The notes below the pieces were generated by a model. That model was not told the origin of the DNA and made no database searches. It was given only the letters and a program-made list of their open reading frames with translations. From an uncultured Alphaproteobacteria bacterium (GTDB lineage Bacteria > Pseudomonadota > Alphaproteobacteria > UBA3830): a DNA stretch of 48,062 bases. This document shows positions 39,141-48,020 of the stretch, piece by piece. The stretch is from the NCBI GenBank assembly GCA_944390775.1, contig CALXQQ010000005.1, positions 1-48,062 of the forward strand. The letters are read 5' to 3'. Each line of letters begins with the position of its first letter. Position 1 is the first letter of the stretch. The translations under genes and the position numbers were made by a program.

Positions 39141-39872
39141 GTGAAAAAGAAGGATAATAGTAAGGATAACGGAGTTGAGGAAGGCAAAACTGCAGCGAAA
39201 TCAACTGAGCAGCAACCGGCTATTCCAGCTGTAACCTCAGCCAAGACGTCTAACGAGAAACAGCAATCAGTCGAAAACCAACTATTATCCTCCACTGACA
39301 ACTATGAAGGAACATGTGAATGCTCACCTTTTTCATGCTGTAAAAGTTCTTGTAAAGCGTTCATGTTAGCATTTTGCGTAAGCTGCATTGCATGCTATCT
39401 AGCAGCAGATAAAATTGTATCTTCTTATGTTGCGCATCAACAAAACAAACTACAACCTCATTTGGATAATATCACAGAACTGGTTGCTAGGCAGGCTACC
39501 CATCTAAAACAGCTGGAAGACCAAGTAGCAGATTTACAGCAAAAGTTAGCAACGATCCATGCCATGCAAGATGGCTCTCAGTGTTCACGACGCGATAAGT
39601 GGATGGCTTGGGTAGCCTTGAGGCATAAGTTAGAAAACAATGAAGATTGTACACATGAATTGGAGCGTTTTAACCGAATATTTACTAATGATAAAGCACT
39701 ATTAGAAATGGTACAGGAGTTGGTTCGAGGCATAGATTGTGTATCCACAAATCAAGGAGAGAACGAGCAAAGTTTGTGTAATCGTTTTTTGAAACAAGTT
39801 GTGCGCTTTAGAAAGATAAATCAACGTAAGTTATCGGAAGTGTCCGGCTATGTACTATCCAATACTGATTAA
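39141..39872 (+). CDS. One-helix coiled-coil membrane protein in the Mic60/mitofilin position
   Basis: 243 residues starting at GTG, with AAGGAGAG ten bases before. It has a polar low-complexity N terminus, a cysteine-rich stretch (CECSPFSCCKSSC, about 54-66), one membrane helix (about 68-88) and a coiled coil (about 95-135: LKQLEDQVADLQQKL). A helical C-terminal part ends ...VSGYVLSNTD. In alphaproteobacteria the gene before hemY is often a Mic60-like protein with the same layout (N-terminal helix, coiled coil, C-terminal helical domain), and a HemY-like gene lies two genes on. Sequence alone does not prove the relationship and the protein is short for Mic60. Confidence 0.55.
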   Translation: MKKKDNSKDNGVEEGKTAAKSTEQQPAIPAVTSAKTSNEKQQSVENQLLSSTDNYEGTCECSPFSCCKSSCKAFMLAFCVSCIACYLAADKIVSSYVAHQQNKLQPHLDNITELVARQATHLKQLEDQVADLQQKLATIHAMQDGSQCSRRDKWMAWVALRHKLENNEDCTHELERFNRIFTNDKALLEMVQELVRGIDCVSTNQGENEQSLCNRFLKQVVRFRKINQRKLSEVSGYVLSNTD

Positions 39873-39888
39873 ATATAGGAGGAAGGAT

Positions 39889-40101
39889 ATGTCTGATGAG
39901 AATGAGCATGGCTTATTAAGCGATATAATTCGCGAGCTGTTTATCTTTATAGTCTTAATAGGCTTGGTCTTGGCTGCCGCCTATTTCTTAGGGTATTGGG
40001 ATACACTCATGCACTACGCTAAGATTGCGTTTAATGATGTGGTTGATTTTTTCATGACGATTAAGAACATGATTACCACGGGTTCAGTACCGGGGCTATA
40101 G
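39889..40101 (+). CDS. Small one-helix membrane protein (70 aa)
   Basis: The start at 39889 (MSDENEHGLL) is set by GGAGGAAGG just upstream; the longer frame from 39850 overlaps the previous gene. One hydrophobic helix (LFIFIVLIGLVLAAAYFLGY, about 16-35) is followed by an amphipathic tail. It lies between the Mic60-position gene and the HemY-like gene in a tight operon. No family recognised. Confidence 0.65.
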   Translation: MSDENEHGLLSDIIRELFIFIVLIGLVLAAAYFLGYWDTLMHYAKIAFNDVVDFFMTIKNMITTGSVPGL

Positions 40102-40112
40102 TGTAGGTCGAT

Positions 40113-41351
40113 TTGAGATACTTTATAGAACTTATAGCATTCGTTGGATTGTTAGCAGCTGCCATCTATTTTGGTGGAACAGTGACACTTGAGATCGGAC
40201 AATCTCAGATGTGTTTCAGTGTCGCAGCCTTAGCTATTGGAGTGGCATGCTTAGTATTATTGCTAGAGTTATTCTTGGCGATCTGCCGCGGGATAGGAAA
40301 GCTCTTTCAAGGCAGACCCAAATGGCAGAAAGGCTTAGATAGCTTGCAGTCAGCGTTTTCTAACGTTCTTTTGAAAGATAAGGTGAGTGCTGGTAAAGCC
40401 CTGTCTCAGGCAAAAAAACATCTCGGCGATATTCCTCTTGTTTCATGGTTAGAGGGACAATTGCAGTTATTATCACACAACAACCATGAAGCAAAATCAA
40501 TCTTCTACAGTATGTGTCGCACTGAGAGTAATACCGTATTCGGAGCACATAGTCTATATCAACTAGGCCTACAAAATCATTCTGAAGAAGATATACTAAA
40601 CTCTGTAGACGCTATAATTTCGTCAACTGCAGCACCTGATTTAGCTGCACATGCACTCGCAATTACAATCAAACAGCATGATTTCTCTCGTGGTGAATGC
40701 TATCTGAAACATTTGCATAAAACTATTCGAGATGATAGCAAAATAGCCTTATGGCAAGCTGTTTTTTTATACGAAAAAAGCCTTCTAACCAGCGATGAAT
40801 CTCTCGCAAAAAAAGCATTCAATCTACAGCCGGATCTGACAATGTGCGCAATGCACTATGCGAATCTTTTACGACAACAAAACGAATATCGTGCCGCTAA
40901 AAAAGTGCTATGCAAATCGTTTGAAAAAAATCCTGCACAAAATCTGTTCCAAGCATATAGCAATTGCGGAGACAGCTTAAGCATAATGGATCGACTTAAA
41001 CTAGGAGAAAAAATCGCAACGTACGCTCCAGATTCTTGGATCCCTCAGTATGAGCTAGGAAAAATTGCATTCGAAGCAGAAATGTATCCAACGGCCCTGC
41101 AATATTTCGAAACAGCGTATGAACGTTGTCACTATGATTTTATAGCGCGCAAGATCCTACTAACATCTCATCAGCTGGATGAAGCTCCTCCTATCATGAA
41201 CGAATCCATTGTTGTTAATTTTGTATGGCAATGCAGTCATTGTGGAGCTGTTGCTTCCGATTGGTTATCTGTGTGTCCTAGATGTTATGGCATTGGCACA
41301 TACTTATTAACAGCACAAGAACAAACATCAGCGTTTTTACAAATTAGTTAG
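40113..41351 (+). CDS. HemY-like TPR membrane protein with zinc ribbon
   Basis: 412 residues starting at TTG. Two N-terminal helices (about 1-22 and 32-60) have the HemY_N character (IYFGGTVTLEIGQSQ). They are followed by a TPR-type helical region (SWLEGQLQLLSHNNHEAKSIFY; PQYELGKIAFEAEMYPTALQYFETAY). The C-terminal zinc ribbon is WQCSHCGAVASDWLSVCPRC, a mark of alphaproteobacterial HemY proteins. The molecular role is unsettled; the name comes from linkage to heme genes and does not denote protoporphyrinogen oxidase. Confidence 0.82.
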   Translation: MRYFIELIAFVGLLAAAIYFGGTVTLEIGQSQMCFSVAALAIGVACLVLLLELFLAICRGIGKLFQGRPKWQKGLDSLQSAFSNVLLKDKVSAGKALSQAKKHLGDIPLVSWLEGQLQLLSHNNHEAKSIFYSMCRTESNTVFGAHSLYQLGLQNHSEEDILNSVDAIISSTAAPDLAAHALAITIKQHDFSRGECYLKHLHKTIRDDSKIALWQAVFLYEKSLLTSDESLAKKAFNLQPDLTMCAMHYANLLRQQNEYRAAKKVLCKSFEKNPAQNLFQAYSNCGDSLSIMDRLKLGEKIATYAPDSWIPQYELGKIAFEAEMYPTALQYFETAYERCHYDFIARKILLTSHQLDEAPPIMNESIVVNFVWQCSHCGAVASDWLSVCPRCYGIGTYLLTAQEQTSAFLQIS

Positions 41352-41449
41352 ACTAATACCTATTTATATAATTTTATAGAATGATTACGAGTTTTATTGT
41401 CAGGTGAGCTTTATTGCGCTATCATCATAGCAGTTTTGGAGCAAAAATA

Positions 41450-42388
41450 ATGTTCATTTTAGATTTCGAAAAGCCCATTTTTGAACTTGAAGCAAAAATA
41501 AAAGAACTGAAAAACCTAAACGGTGGCGACTTAAATATAGTTGAGGAAATCAAAAAGCTGGAAAGCAAACAGAAAAAGTTGTTAAAGCAGATTTATAGCA
41601 ATCTCACTCCATGGCAGAAGGTATTGGTCGCGCGTCATCAGGAGCGTCCTCATACCTCAGACTATATAAAAGGTATGATTGATGATTTCGCCCCTCTTGC
41701 TGGAGATCGGCTTTTCGGAGAAGATCTAGCCATAACAGCCGGCATTGGTAGATTTTGCGGAATATCCGTAGCAATCCTCGGTCACGAAAAAGGACGCGAT
41801 ACAGACGATCGCATTAGACACAATTTTGGTATGCCTCATCCGGAAGGCTATCGCAAAGCGTGTCGTATTATGAAGCTCGCTGCGAAATTTCAACTACCTT
41901 TACTCACTTTTATAGATACTGCAGGCGCTTATCCCGGAATAGGCGCAGAAGAACGTGGGCAGGCAGAAGCAATTGCTAGAAGTATAGAAGCATCTTTGAA
42001 TTTTCCATGTCCAATGATCGCCACAATAATCGGAGAAGGCGGCTCAGGAGGCGCTGTTGCCTTAGCTGCAGCCAATAATATATTGATGTTGGAGCACTCA
42101 GTATACTCCGTTATTTCTCCAGAAGGCTGTGCATCTATCCTATATAGAGACGTGGAAAAAGCTGAAGATGCAGCTGACAGTCTTAAGCTAACCGCTCATG
42201 ATTTGCTCGAATTCAAAATGATAGATGAAATCATATCGGAACCATTAGGCGGCGCTCATACCGATCACGCTGCAGCTATCAAATCTGTAAAAGAAAGCGT
42301 AAAAGCTGCATTGCAGAGTACGATGAGTAATGTAAAAAATTATAAAGAGCATCGCGCTGACAAATTTTTACAGTTGAGCAGATTATAA
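41450..42388 (+). CDS. accA: Acetyl-CoA carboxylase carboxyltransferase subunit alpha
   Basis: 312 residues from ATG 41450 (MFILDFEKPIFELEAKI), with GGAG eight bases upstream; the TTG further up is not needed. With AccD it moves the carboxyl group from biotin to acetyl-CoA to make malonyl-CoA. Conserved segments: DDRIRHNFGMPHPEGYRKA, FIDTAGAYPGIGAEERGQ, GEGGSGGAVALAAANN and SPEGCASILYRD. Full length. Confidence 0.96.
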   Translation: MFILDFEKPIFELEAKIKELKNLNGGDLNIVEEIKKLESKQKKLLKQIYSNLTPWQKVLVARHQERPHTSDYIKGMIDDFAPLAGDRLFGEDLAITAGIGRFCGISVAILGHEKGRDTDDRIRHNFGMPHPEGYRKACRIMKLAAKFQLPLLTFIDTAGAYPGIGAEERGQAEAIARSIEASLNFPCPMIATIIGEGGSGGAVALAAANNILMLEHSVYSVISPEGCASILYRDVEKAEDAADSLKLTAHDLLEFKMIDEIISEPLGGAHTDHAAAIKSVKESVKAALQSTMSNVKNYKEHRADKFLQLSRL

Positions 42389-42551
42389 AATAGTTGGGAA
42401 AGTGGAGAGTGTTAAACGGTTATCCAGATGTTCGCTAACATTAAAAAAAGAGCATAGGCATTGATCGGATCCGCAGATGAACAACTAGATCAGAAAAGAT
42501 TGGTTATATGAACTATCGTATCTGCTAGTACATTGTTGGAGAATGCCTGGA

Positions 42552-42627
42552 TGGCTGGGGTGGTAGGATTCGAACCCACGGAATGGCGGGACCAAAACCC
42601 GCTGCCTTACCACTTGGCTACACCCCA
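42552..42627 (-). tRNA. tRNA-Gln (anticodon TTG)
   Basis: 76 bases on the minus strand. The acceptor stem is TGGGGTG/CACCCCA with CCA encoded at 42554-42552. The anticodon stem is GCGGG/CCCGC with loop TTTTGGT, giving anticodon TTG. The T arm is GTGGG-TTCGAAT-CCTAC. The opening UGGGGUG and the identity match tRNA-Gln. Confidence 0.96.
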
Positions 42628-42639
42628 ATGTCATAACAC

Positions 42640-42667
42640 ATTATACATTATATTTGAAAAAATACAA
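42640..42667 (-). promoter_or_regulatory. Promoter of tRNA-Gln
   Basis: On the minus strand TTGTAT (42667-42662), a 16-base spacer and TATAAT (42645-42640), about 12 bases before the tRNA 5' end. Confidence 0.72.
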
Positions 42668-42803
42668 GTTTATGTCCGCATTTACATTTTTTCATGGTAT
42701 CCCGTGAATTCAGACAATAACTATATCGCATAGAAACTAAATTTTTTCATAATTATTTAACATCTAAATTGGGTACAGCCTTGTTTTATTTTACACAATT
42801 CTC

Positions 42804-42832
42804 TTGACATTGTTTTGCAAATACTGCATAGT
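42804..42832 (+). promoter_or_regulatory. Promoter of the 991-residue LRR gene
   Basis: TTGACA at 42804-42809, a 17-base spacer and CATAGT at 42827-42832, about 29 bases before the start. The -35 box is perfect and the -10 box weaker. Confidence 0.65.
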
Positions 42833-42861
42833 ACACGCTATGTGAGAATTGGATACTAATT

Positions 42862-45837
42862 ATGAAAAAATATTGTCTATGTTTGCTTTCGCTTGCTTTT
42901 ACGTTGAGTAGTACTGATGCTATGCTTCCTCTAGAGCGGATTAATAAAACGCGTTCAGGCGCCAAGAAAATACATAAAAAAACGCATTCAGGTGCCATGG
43001 CAACATCTACGCAGCCTTCTAAAAAAACGCCGAAGAGCACGCGACCGGCACAACCAGCTGCAGAAGACCGCCATGATGTGGACATTTCAGATTTAGCTAG
43101 TGCTCCCACTGATTCCTTTGCATCATTACCAGCAGACACTCTGACACAACCTCAGCAAGATTATTCACAATTTGCATGGGCAAGTGATTTATGGAATGCA
43201 GGTAAGTTGTCTGAGGAGCAAAAACTCGAATTGGAAAGGCAAGGACTCAACCTGAGCAGAGTGCTTGTTTTGAGAGGGACAGAGATTAAAAATCTAGGGG
43301 ACATGCCATTTTGGAAGTACGCTGATTGTGTTGTGATAGGAGATGAAGTAGAAAAGATATTTCACGAAAGCATGTCTTACCATGATTATAATATGACTTA
43401 TCTGTCTTTTCGTGTCTGTTGTGGCCCCAACTCTAAATTATGCCATATAGGTTATATAGATGAAGATAGGCTATCCCCCTGTTTTTACGGCCAGTTTGAT
43501 ATTCCTCCAAGCATTACACAAGTATCGGCAGCTATGTTTCTTTCTGTAAAACAAAGAGGGATGATATTCTTTCATCCTAAATGTAGCAACATTGAATTTA
43601 TAAAGAGCTGGCAGCAAGACTTCAACGTTATTTTGAATTTAGGCCACCCCAGACTTACATGTTTGAACAATAACACTCTTGAAAATTTATACAAATCAGT
43701 TCCAGAGACAAAAGAATATCTTTTTGCAAGATCTTACGACGAATGCTGTGCAGTAATAGCCGCAGATATGGCACGTGCATGTATGAATATAGACTACTCA
43801 CAACATGTTGAAAAATATAGAACATGGGGCTCTGCAGCTGTTTTGAAGCAAAAAGGGATATTACCGCCAACAATAGAAAAGGTTCTAGCAGATAACAAAT
43901 TGGAATTGTCGGACACATATGTTATGAGGGGAAAAAGTCTATTCAAAGGCGATATATCCTGCGAGATCCTCAAATATCCTATTATCTATATTGATTCTGA
44001 TGTGGAATGGATGGAAGACGAGTGCTTTGAAGGGTTAGACAATTTACGTACTATCATTTTTGGACTTAATTCTCCACTAAATCTATCTATAGAAGACTTT
44101 CCAAAGTGCAAAAAACTGGAAAAAGTTATAAGGATACATAGCGGATGGGGACCCGCAGCTGTTTTGCAAAGAGGAAAAAAATTACCGGAAACTGTCGAAA
44201 AGGTTCTAGTAGATCACAAATTGAAATTGGATGATACATATGTTATGAGAGGAAAAAACATACTTAAATGCGACATATCCGACGAAATCCTCAAATATCC
44301 TATTATCTATATTGATTCTGATGTGGAATGGATGGAAGACGAGTGCTTTGAAGGGTTAGACAATTTACGTACTATCATTTTTGGGCCTAATTCTCCACTG
44401 GGTTACTCTACTCTAGAAGACTTTCCAGAGTGCAAAAAACTGGAAAAAGTTATAAGGACACATAGCGGATGGGGGGCCGCAGCTGTTTTGCAAAGAGGAA
44501 AAAAATTACCGGAAACTGTCGAAAAGGTTCTAGTAGATCACAAATTGAAATTGGATGATACATATGTTATGAGGGGAAAAAGCCTATTCAGAGATAATAC
44601 ATCCTGCGAGATCCGCAAATATCCTGTTGTCTATATTGATTCTGATGTAGAATATATTGGAAGAGAATGCTTTGAAGGTTTAAGCAATTTACATACTATT
44701 ATTTTTGGGGCAAATTCGCAAGTGGAGTCTATCGAGGATGCTGCTTTTTCAGGCTGTAAGACTTTAGAAAAAGTCATATTTGTCTCATATCCAGAGAAGA
44801 ATTTTTCATGGTTAAGAGAAGCGTGCAAGAATGCGGGTATAGAGCGAGACAAACTACAAATAGAACCATGTGATACCACGGGCAAAGCCTATCTACTGAG
44901 AGATTTGTATGCTGCAATATGGTGCAAAAAACACCCAAATTTTGGAATTAGCACTGAATCTAGATCATGTTCTGCACTGGATGATAAAGATATAGCTGAG
45001 CATTCCCAACTACCTAATAAACAGAAAGAAAATATAGAAAAGTTTCTTAAAATGGATCCTGAACAAAAAGCAAGTATCGCAGATTTTATTCAACAAACAG
45101 ATAATGATGAAATAGAACAATTATGCCAATACTATGGCGTTGATTATGAGTTTTGTCATGAAAGTAGCGATGTTGTCAAAAAGAATGTCTATGTGGTGTC
45201 TGGAGAGCATATAAGATCCGTATCACCTAGACTGAACACATCTAAACAAAAACTGATATTTGCCCCTAATGTAAAATCGATATCTGTATCCTTTTGTAGC
45301 AAGGCTACTAGCATATCCTTTATGAAAGGATCTCAATTTACGGGTTTTGTTGATCCCAGTGGTAGTATTAAGATCAATGATAAGAGTGTAGATTCTTTCT
45401 ACTTCCCTAATCTTGAGATGCTTTCGCTAGAGAATTGTAATATTAAAGTTTTGCCAACAGGCTTTTGTCAAGCTCCCTTACTTAGACGCCTATTTATACC
45501 ATATACGGTCGAAGAAATTGAGGCAGGGTGTTTTGGCAGAGCCTGCATACGGTTAGTCGTGTTTGAACTAGGTTCTAGATTGGTAAAAATGCAAGATGTA
45601 TGCCTTTCTGAGTGTCTGGTTTGCATTGGACCTTCAAGATTTTTCCCAAAAGGATGGTTTCAGCTTGAGGCAATGTTTACCCCATACCAACGTGTGCTTT
45701 TGCTTCTTCGTGATAATTTTCACTTGTCCTTTAAACACTTGTCCTTTAAAGAAGTTTGTGCCTGGTCGCCAGAGTATGCCGTTCAAGCAATGAAAGCGAA
45801 TATGTTGCCACAAGAAGAAGCACAAACAAAAAAATAA
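42862..45837 (+). CDS. Very long secreted BspA-related LRR protein with 107-108-residue tandem repeats (991 aa)
   Basis: The signal peptide (MKKYCLCLLSLAFTLSS, probable cleavage TDA|MLPL) is followed by a basic Lys/Ser/Thr/Pro-rich linker (about 30-75) and irregular LRR-like segments. From about residue 322 there are three large tandem repeats: a helical half (WGxAAVLQRGKKLPETVEKV) and an LRR half (VVYIDSDVEWMEDECFEGL, LRTIIFG). A non-LRR helical segment (QKENIEKFLKMDPEQKAS) and C-terminal LRR units (LFIPYTVEEIEAGCFG) complete it. Between tRNA-Gln and rpoZ it is an isolated accessory gene. Host-facing role inferred; no ligand known. Confidence 0.85.
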   Translation: MKKYCLCLLSLAFTLSSTDAMLPLERINKTRSGAKKIHKKTHSGAMATSTQPSKKTPKSTRPAQPAAEDRHDVDISDLASAPTDSFASLPADTLTQPQQDYSQFAWASDLWNAGKLSEEQKLELERQGLNLSRVLVLRGTEIKNLGDMPFWKYADCVVIGDEVEKIFHESMSYHDYNMTYLSFRVCCGPNSKLCHIGYIDEDRLSPCFYGQFDIPPSITQVSAAMFLSVKQRGMIFFHPKCSNIEFIKSWQQDFNVILNLGHPRLTCLNNNTLENLYKSVPETKEYLFARSYDECCAVIAADMARACMNIDYSQHVEKYRTWGSAAVLKQKGILPPTIEKVLADNKLELSDTYVMRGKSLFKGDISCEILKYPIIYIDSDVEWMEDECFEGLDNLRTIIFGLNSPLNLSIEDFPKCKKLEKVIRIHSGWGPAAVLQRGKKLPETVEKVLVDHKLKLDDTYVMRGKNILKCDISDEILKYPIIYIDSDVEWMEDECFEGLDNLRTIIFGPNSPLGYSTLEDFPECKKLEKVIRTHSGWGAAAVLQRGKKLPETVEKVLVDHKLKLDDTYVMRGKSLFRDNTSCEIRKYPVVYIDSDVEYIGRECFEGLSNLHTIIFGANSQVESIEDAAFSGCKTLEKVIFVSYPEKNFSWLREACKNAGIERDKLQIEPCDTTGKAYLLRDLYAAIWCKKHPNFGISTESRSCSALDDKDIAEHSQLPNKQKENIEKFLKMDPEQKASIADFIQQTDNDEIEQLCQYYGVDYEFCHESSDVVKKNVYVVSGEHIRSVSPRLNTSKQKLIFAPNVKSISVSFCSKATSISFMKGSQFTGFVDPSGSIKINDKSVDSFYFPNLEMLSLENCNIKVLPTGFCQAPLLRRLFIPYTVEEIEAGCFGRACIRLVVFELGSRLVKMQDVCLSECLVCIGPSRFFPKGWFQLEAMFTPYQRVLLLLRDNFHLSFKHLSFKEVCAWSPEYAVQAMKANMLPQEEAQTKK
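43825..44790 (+). repeat. Three tandem 321-324-bp repeats in the 991-residue gene
   Basis: The tryptophan codon of the WGxAAVL motif recurs at 43825, 44146 and 44470. Between units 1 and 2 a stretch of about 85 bases (about 43978-44062 versus 44302-44386) is identical or nearly so. Units 2 and 3 share a long near-identical stretch around 44150-44260 and 44475-44580. This suggests recent duplication with partial conversion. Confidence 0.85.
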
Positions 45838-45845
45838 AGAAGATG

Positions 45846-45892
45846 TTGCGAAATGTGATGCCTTTTCTGGGGTAAAAAACATTTCGCAATTC
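45846..45892 (+). terminator. Probable terminator of the 991-residue LRR gene
   Basis: TTGCGAAATG and CATTTCGCAA form a perfect 10-bp stem around a 24-base loop, followed by TTCTT. Confidence 0.6.
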
Positions 45893-45947
45893 TTACTCGA
45901 CATAATTTGAGCAAATTCCCCATCCTAACCTGTTTCATAACACACTC

Positions 45948-45976
45948 TTGCAAATCAACATATTATAAGCTAAAAT
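45948..45976 (+). promoter_or_regulatory. Promoter of rpoZ
   Basis: TTGCAA at 45948-45953, a 17-base spacer and TAAAAT at 45971-45976, 27 bases before the rpoZ start. Confidence 0.65.
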
Positions 45977-46003
45977 TCGGGATCCGCATTGAGGAGAAAT
46001 ATC

Positions 46004-46390
46004 ATGGCACGTGTAACTGTAGAAGACTGTGAAAAAGTGGTACATAGCAGGTTTGACTTGGTATTGTTGGCGGCTCAGCGCGCCAGACAAATTTTAGCTG
46101 GAAATCCTGTTTTGATCGAAAAAAATGATGAAAAAAAGACTGTAATTGCGTTGCGAGAGATCGCAGCTTCAAAACTGAACATAGAAACCCTAGAAAATGA
46201 AATAATTAATGGCTTACGCACCTTTACGACGTGGGAAAATGATGAAGACAATATCGAAGATGATGTTGAAGGAGACGACTACAATCCCACAGAAATGCAA
46301 GCATTTGATTTAACATCATCAGAAGCATCTGGTAACGGCGTGTCAATCGTCGATGACATCGATAATAAATACGAAAATATCGAGGACTAA
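46004..46390 (+). CDS. rpoZ: RNA polymerase omega subunit
   Basis: 128 residues from ATG 46004, with GAGGAG upstream. The core MARVTVEDCEKVVHSRFDLVLLAAQRAR...ALREIA is typical. The second half is a long acidic tail (DNIEDDVEGDDYN...). Omega helps assemble RNA polymerase by binding beta-prime. The 3' end overlaps the convergent trmD stop by four bases. Confidence 0.93.
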   Translation: MARVTVEDCEKVVHSRFDLVLLAAQRARQILAGNPVLIEKNDEKKTVIALREIAASKLNIETLENEIINGLRTFTTWENDEDNIEDDVEGDDYNPTEMQAFDLTSSEASGNGVSIVDDIDNKYENIED

Positions 46391-47097
46391 TCTTTAGCTT
46401 GTCTCAATTGTTTTTCTACATACTTGCCCCATAGATCGGGGCGCAATTTTCTGGTTAGCATTTGTGACTGTTCTAGGCGAAAGCGAGATATTCTCTCGTG
46501 GTGTCCGCTCTGAAGCACGCTTGGAACAGTCATGCCACGAAAACAAGCTGGCTGTGTGTATATATCGCTTTCCAACAATTGTCCCTGAAAACTGTCATCT
46601 GCGATGGATTCGCTATTTCCCACGACTTGCGGCAACAATCTGACACATCCTTCTATAATTGCCATTGCTGCCACTTCACCTCCCATCAACACAAAATCTC
46701 CGATAGATACCTCTTCCAGCTGATAATAGTCTATGATTCTCTGATCTACTCCTTCATAACGACCACATAAAATCGTTATTCCATTAGTTTCACTGATATT
46801 TTTCAAATCCTGCTGCGTAAATTGCCGGCCACGGGGAGAAAAATATATGCGACGCAAATTTTGCTGTTCTGGCGTTAATGTATCGAATGCTTTAGCGAAG
46901 ACTTCTGGAGAAAGCACCATACCAGCTCCGCCTCCATACGGCTTATCATCTATACGATCAGACTTCACAGGAAATTGCTTTAAATCAATCAAATTAAGAC
47001 GCCAACGCTGCTGCTCCAATGCTTTTCCAATAAGAGACACGCCGAGCGTTCCCGGAAACGCCATTGGAAAAATCGTAAAAACGTTTGCTTGCCACAT
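46387..47097 (-). CDS. trmD: tRNA (guanine37-N1)-methyltransferase
   Basis: 236 residues. It methylates G37 of tRNAs to prevent frameshifting. The SPOUT fold motifs are visible: KPYGGGAGMVLSPEV, ILCGRYEGVDQRIID and IGDFVLMGGEVAAM (the knot), then the C-terminal HHERISRFRLEQS. It is last in the rpsP-rimM-trmD operon; rplS, often next, is not in this place. Confidence 0.96.
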   Translation of the reverse strand: MWQANVFTIFPMAFPGTLGVSLIGKALEQQRWRLNLIDLKQFPVKSDRIDDKPYGGGAGMVLSPEVFAKAFDTLTPEQQNLRRIYFSPRGRQFTQQDLKNISETNGITILCGRYEGVDQRIIDYYQLEEVSIGDFVLMGGEVAAMAIIEGCVRLLPQVVGNSESIADDSFQGQLLESDIYTQPACFRGMTVPSVLQSGHHERISRFRLEQSQMLTRKLRPDLWGKYVEKQLRQAKD

Positions 47098-47103
47098 TGT
47101 TGA

Positions 47104-47592
47104 TCACACAATATTTTTGAATTGATGAAAAGCTTCACTTGAAATGACAACAGAAGACTCATCAACTATCGGAAAGTTATCCCTTGTGAATGGCACCAAA
47201 AACTGAATTTCGCCAGAGGAGATCTCCAAAATATCGCCGGCGCCATAATTGTACACCGCAGATATTTTGCATGATTCACTACCATCCTGCACCGTAACTG
47301 ATCGCCCTATTAAGTCATGAATGTAGAATGTATCCGAGTTCAACTCAGGCAAATCTGAATGAGCAACAAAAAACGATTCGCCTCTCAACTGTTCTGCTTG
47401 AGTACGGTCCGACACACCTTCCAAAGACAGAACAACCATGCTTCCGCCCAAAAAACGCTTAATACTAAAAGAAAACTGACGACCAGAAGAATCGCGAATA
47501 CTATCGTAAACACGTAAGTCATCAGCAAAAACACGGGCTCTGACCCAACCTCTTATGCCAAAAGCCCCAGTTATTTTTAAGATTTCAACCAT
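47104..47592 (-). CDS. rimM: Ribosome maturation factor RimM
   Basis: 162 residues. It assists 30S head assembly and binds S19. N-terminal KITGAFGIRGWVRARVF and the PRC-barrel part (DTFYIHDLIGRSVTV, GEIQFLVPFT) are clear. It lies between rpsP and trmD with short gaps. Confidence 0.93.
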   Translation of the reverse strand: MVEILKITGAFGIRGWVRARVFADDLRVYDSIRDSSGRQFSFSIKRFLGGSMVVLSLEGVSDRTQAEQLRGESFFVAHSDLPELNSDTFYIHDLIGRSVTVQDGSESCKISAVYNYGAGDILEISSGEIQFLVPFTRDNFPIVDESSVVISSEAFHQFKNIV

Positions 47593-47610
47593 AAGACAGG
47601 AAGAGGTTTA

Positions 47611-47967
47611 TTACCCCTCAGCTGCCGCTGCTTTAGCAGCCATACGTTCCTGCGCCTTTTTCTTTGGTGCTGACTTCTTTGGAGATGGCACAATCACAGG
47701 CTTATCACACAAACCCAAAGTGCTCAGCAATACAGCTACTCTCTCCGATGGTTTTGCTCCAACAGACATCCAATAGCGCAATCTCTCTTCTTTTACAACA
47801 ACACGACCATCTTGGCCATGCTCAACAAACGGATTGTAATATCCTAACTTTTCTAAAAACGCACCATCGCGAGCAGCACGAGAATCCGCAACTACCATGC
47901 GATAAAAAGGCCGCTTTTTCGCTCCTCCACGAGCAAGACGAATCTTTAATGCCACAAAACTCTCCAT
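47611..47967 (-). CDS. rpsP: 30S ribosomal protein S16
   Basis: 118 residues. The core [23 protein letters not shown] and GYYNPF box are typical. The C-terminal extension ([23 protein letters not shown]) is the Lys/Ala tail common in alphaproteobacteria. First gene of the rpsP-rimM-trmD operon. Confidence 0.96.
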   Translation of the reverse strand: MESFVALKIRLARGGAKKRPFYRMVVADSRAARDGAFLEKLGYYNPFVEHGQDGRVVVKEERLRYWMSVGAKPSERVAVLLSTLGLCDKPVIVPSPKKSAPKKKAQERMAAKAAAAEG

Positions 47968-47991
47968 TCATAAGTATAAACAGTGTATGGT

Positions 47992-48020
47992 AATGTAGCC
48001 TGCTTCTGTTGAAAAGTCAA
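47992..48020 (-). promoter_or_regulatory. Promoter of the rpsP-rimM-trmD operon
   Basis: On the minus strand TTGACT (48020-48015), a 17-base spacer and TACATT (47997-47992), 24 bases before the rpsP start. Confidence 0.7.

Noticed and set aside
42389-42551. Possible small gene between accA and tRNA-Gln
   Set aside because: No frame with ribosome site and plausible composition; it is probably tRNA 3' trailer and accA 3' untranslated sequence.
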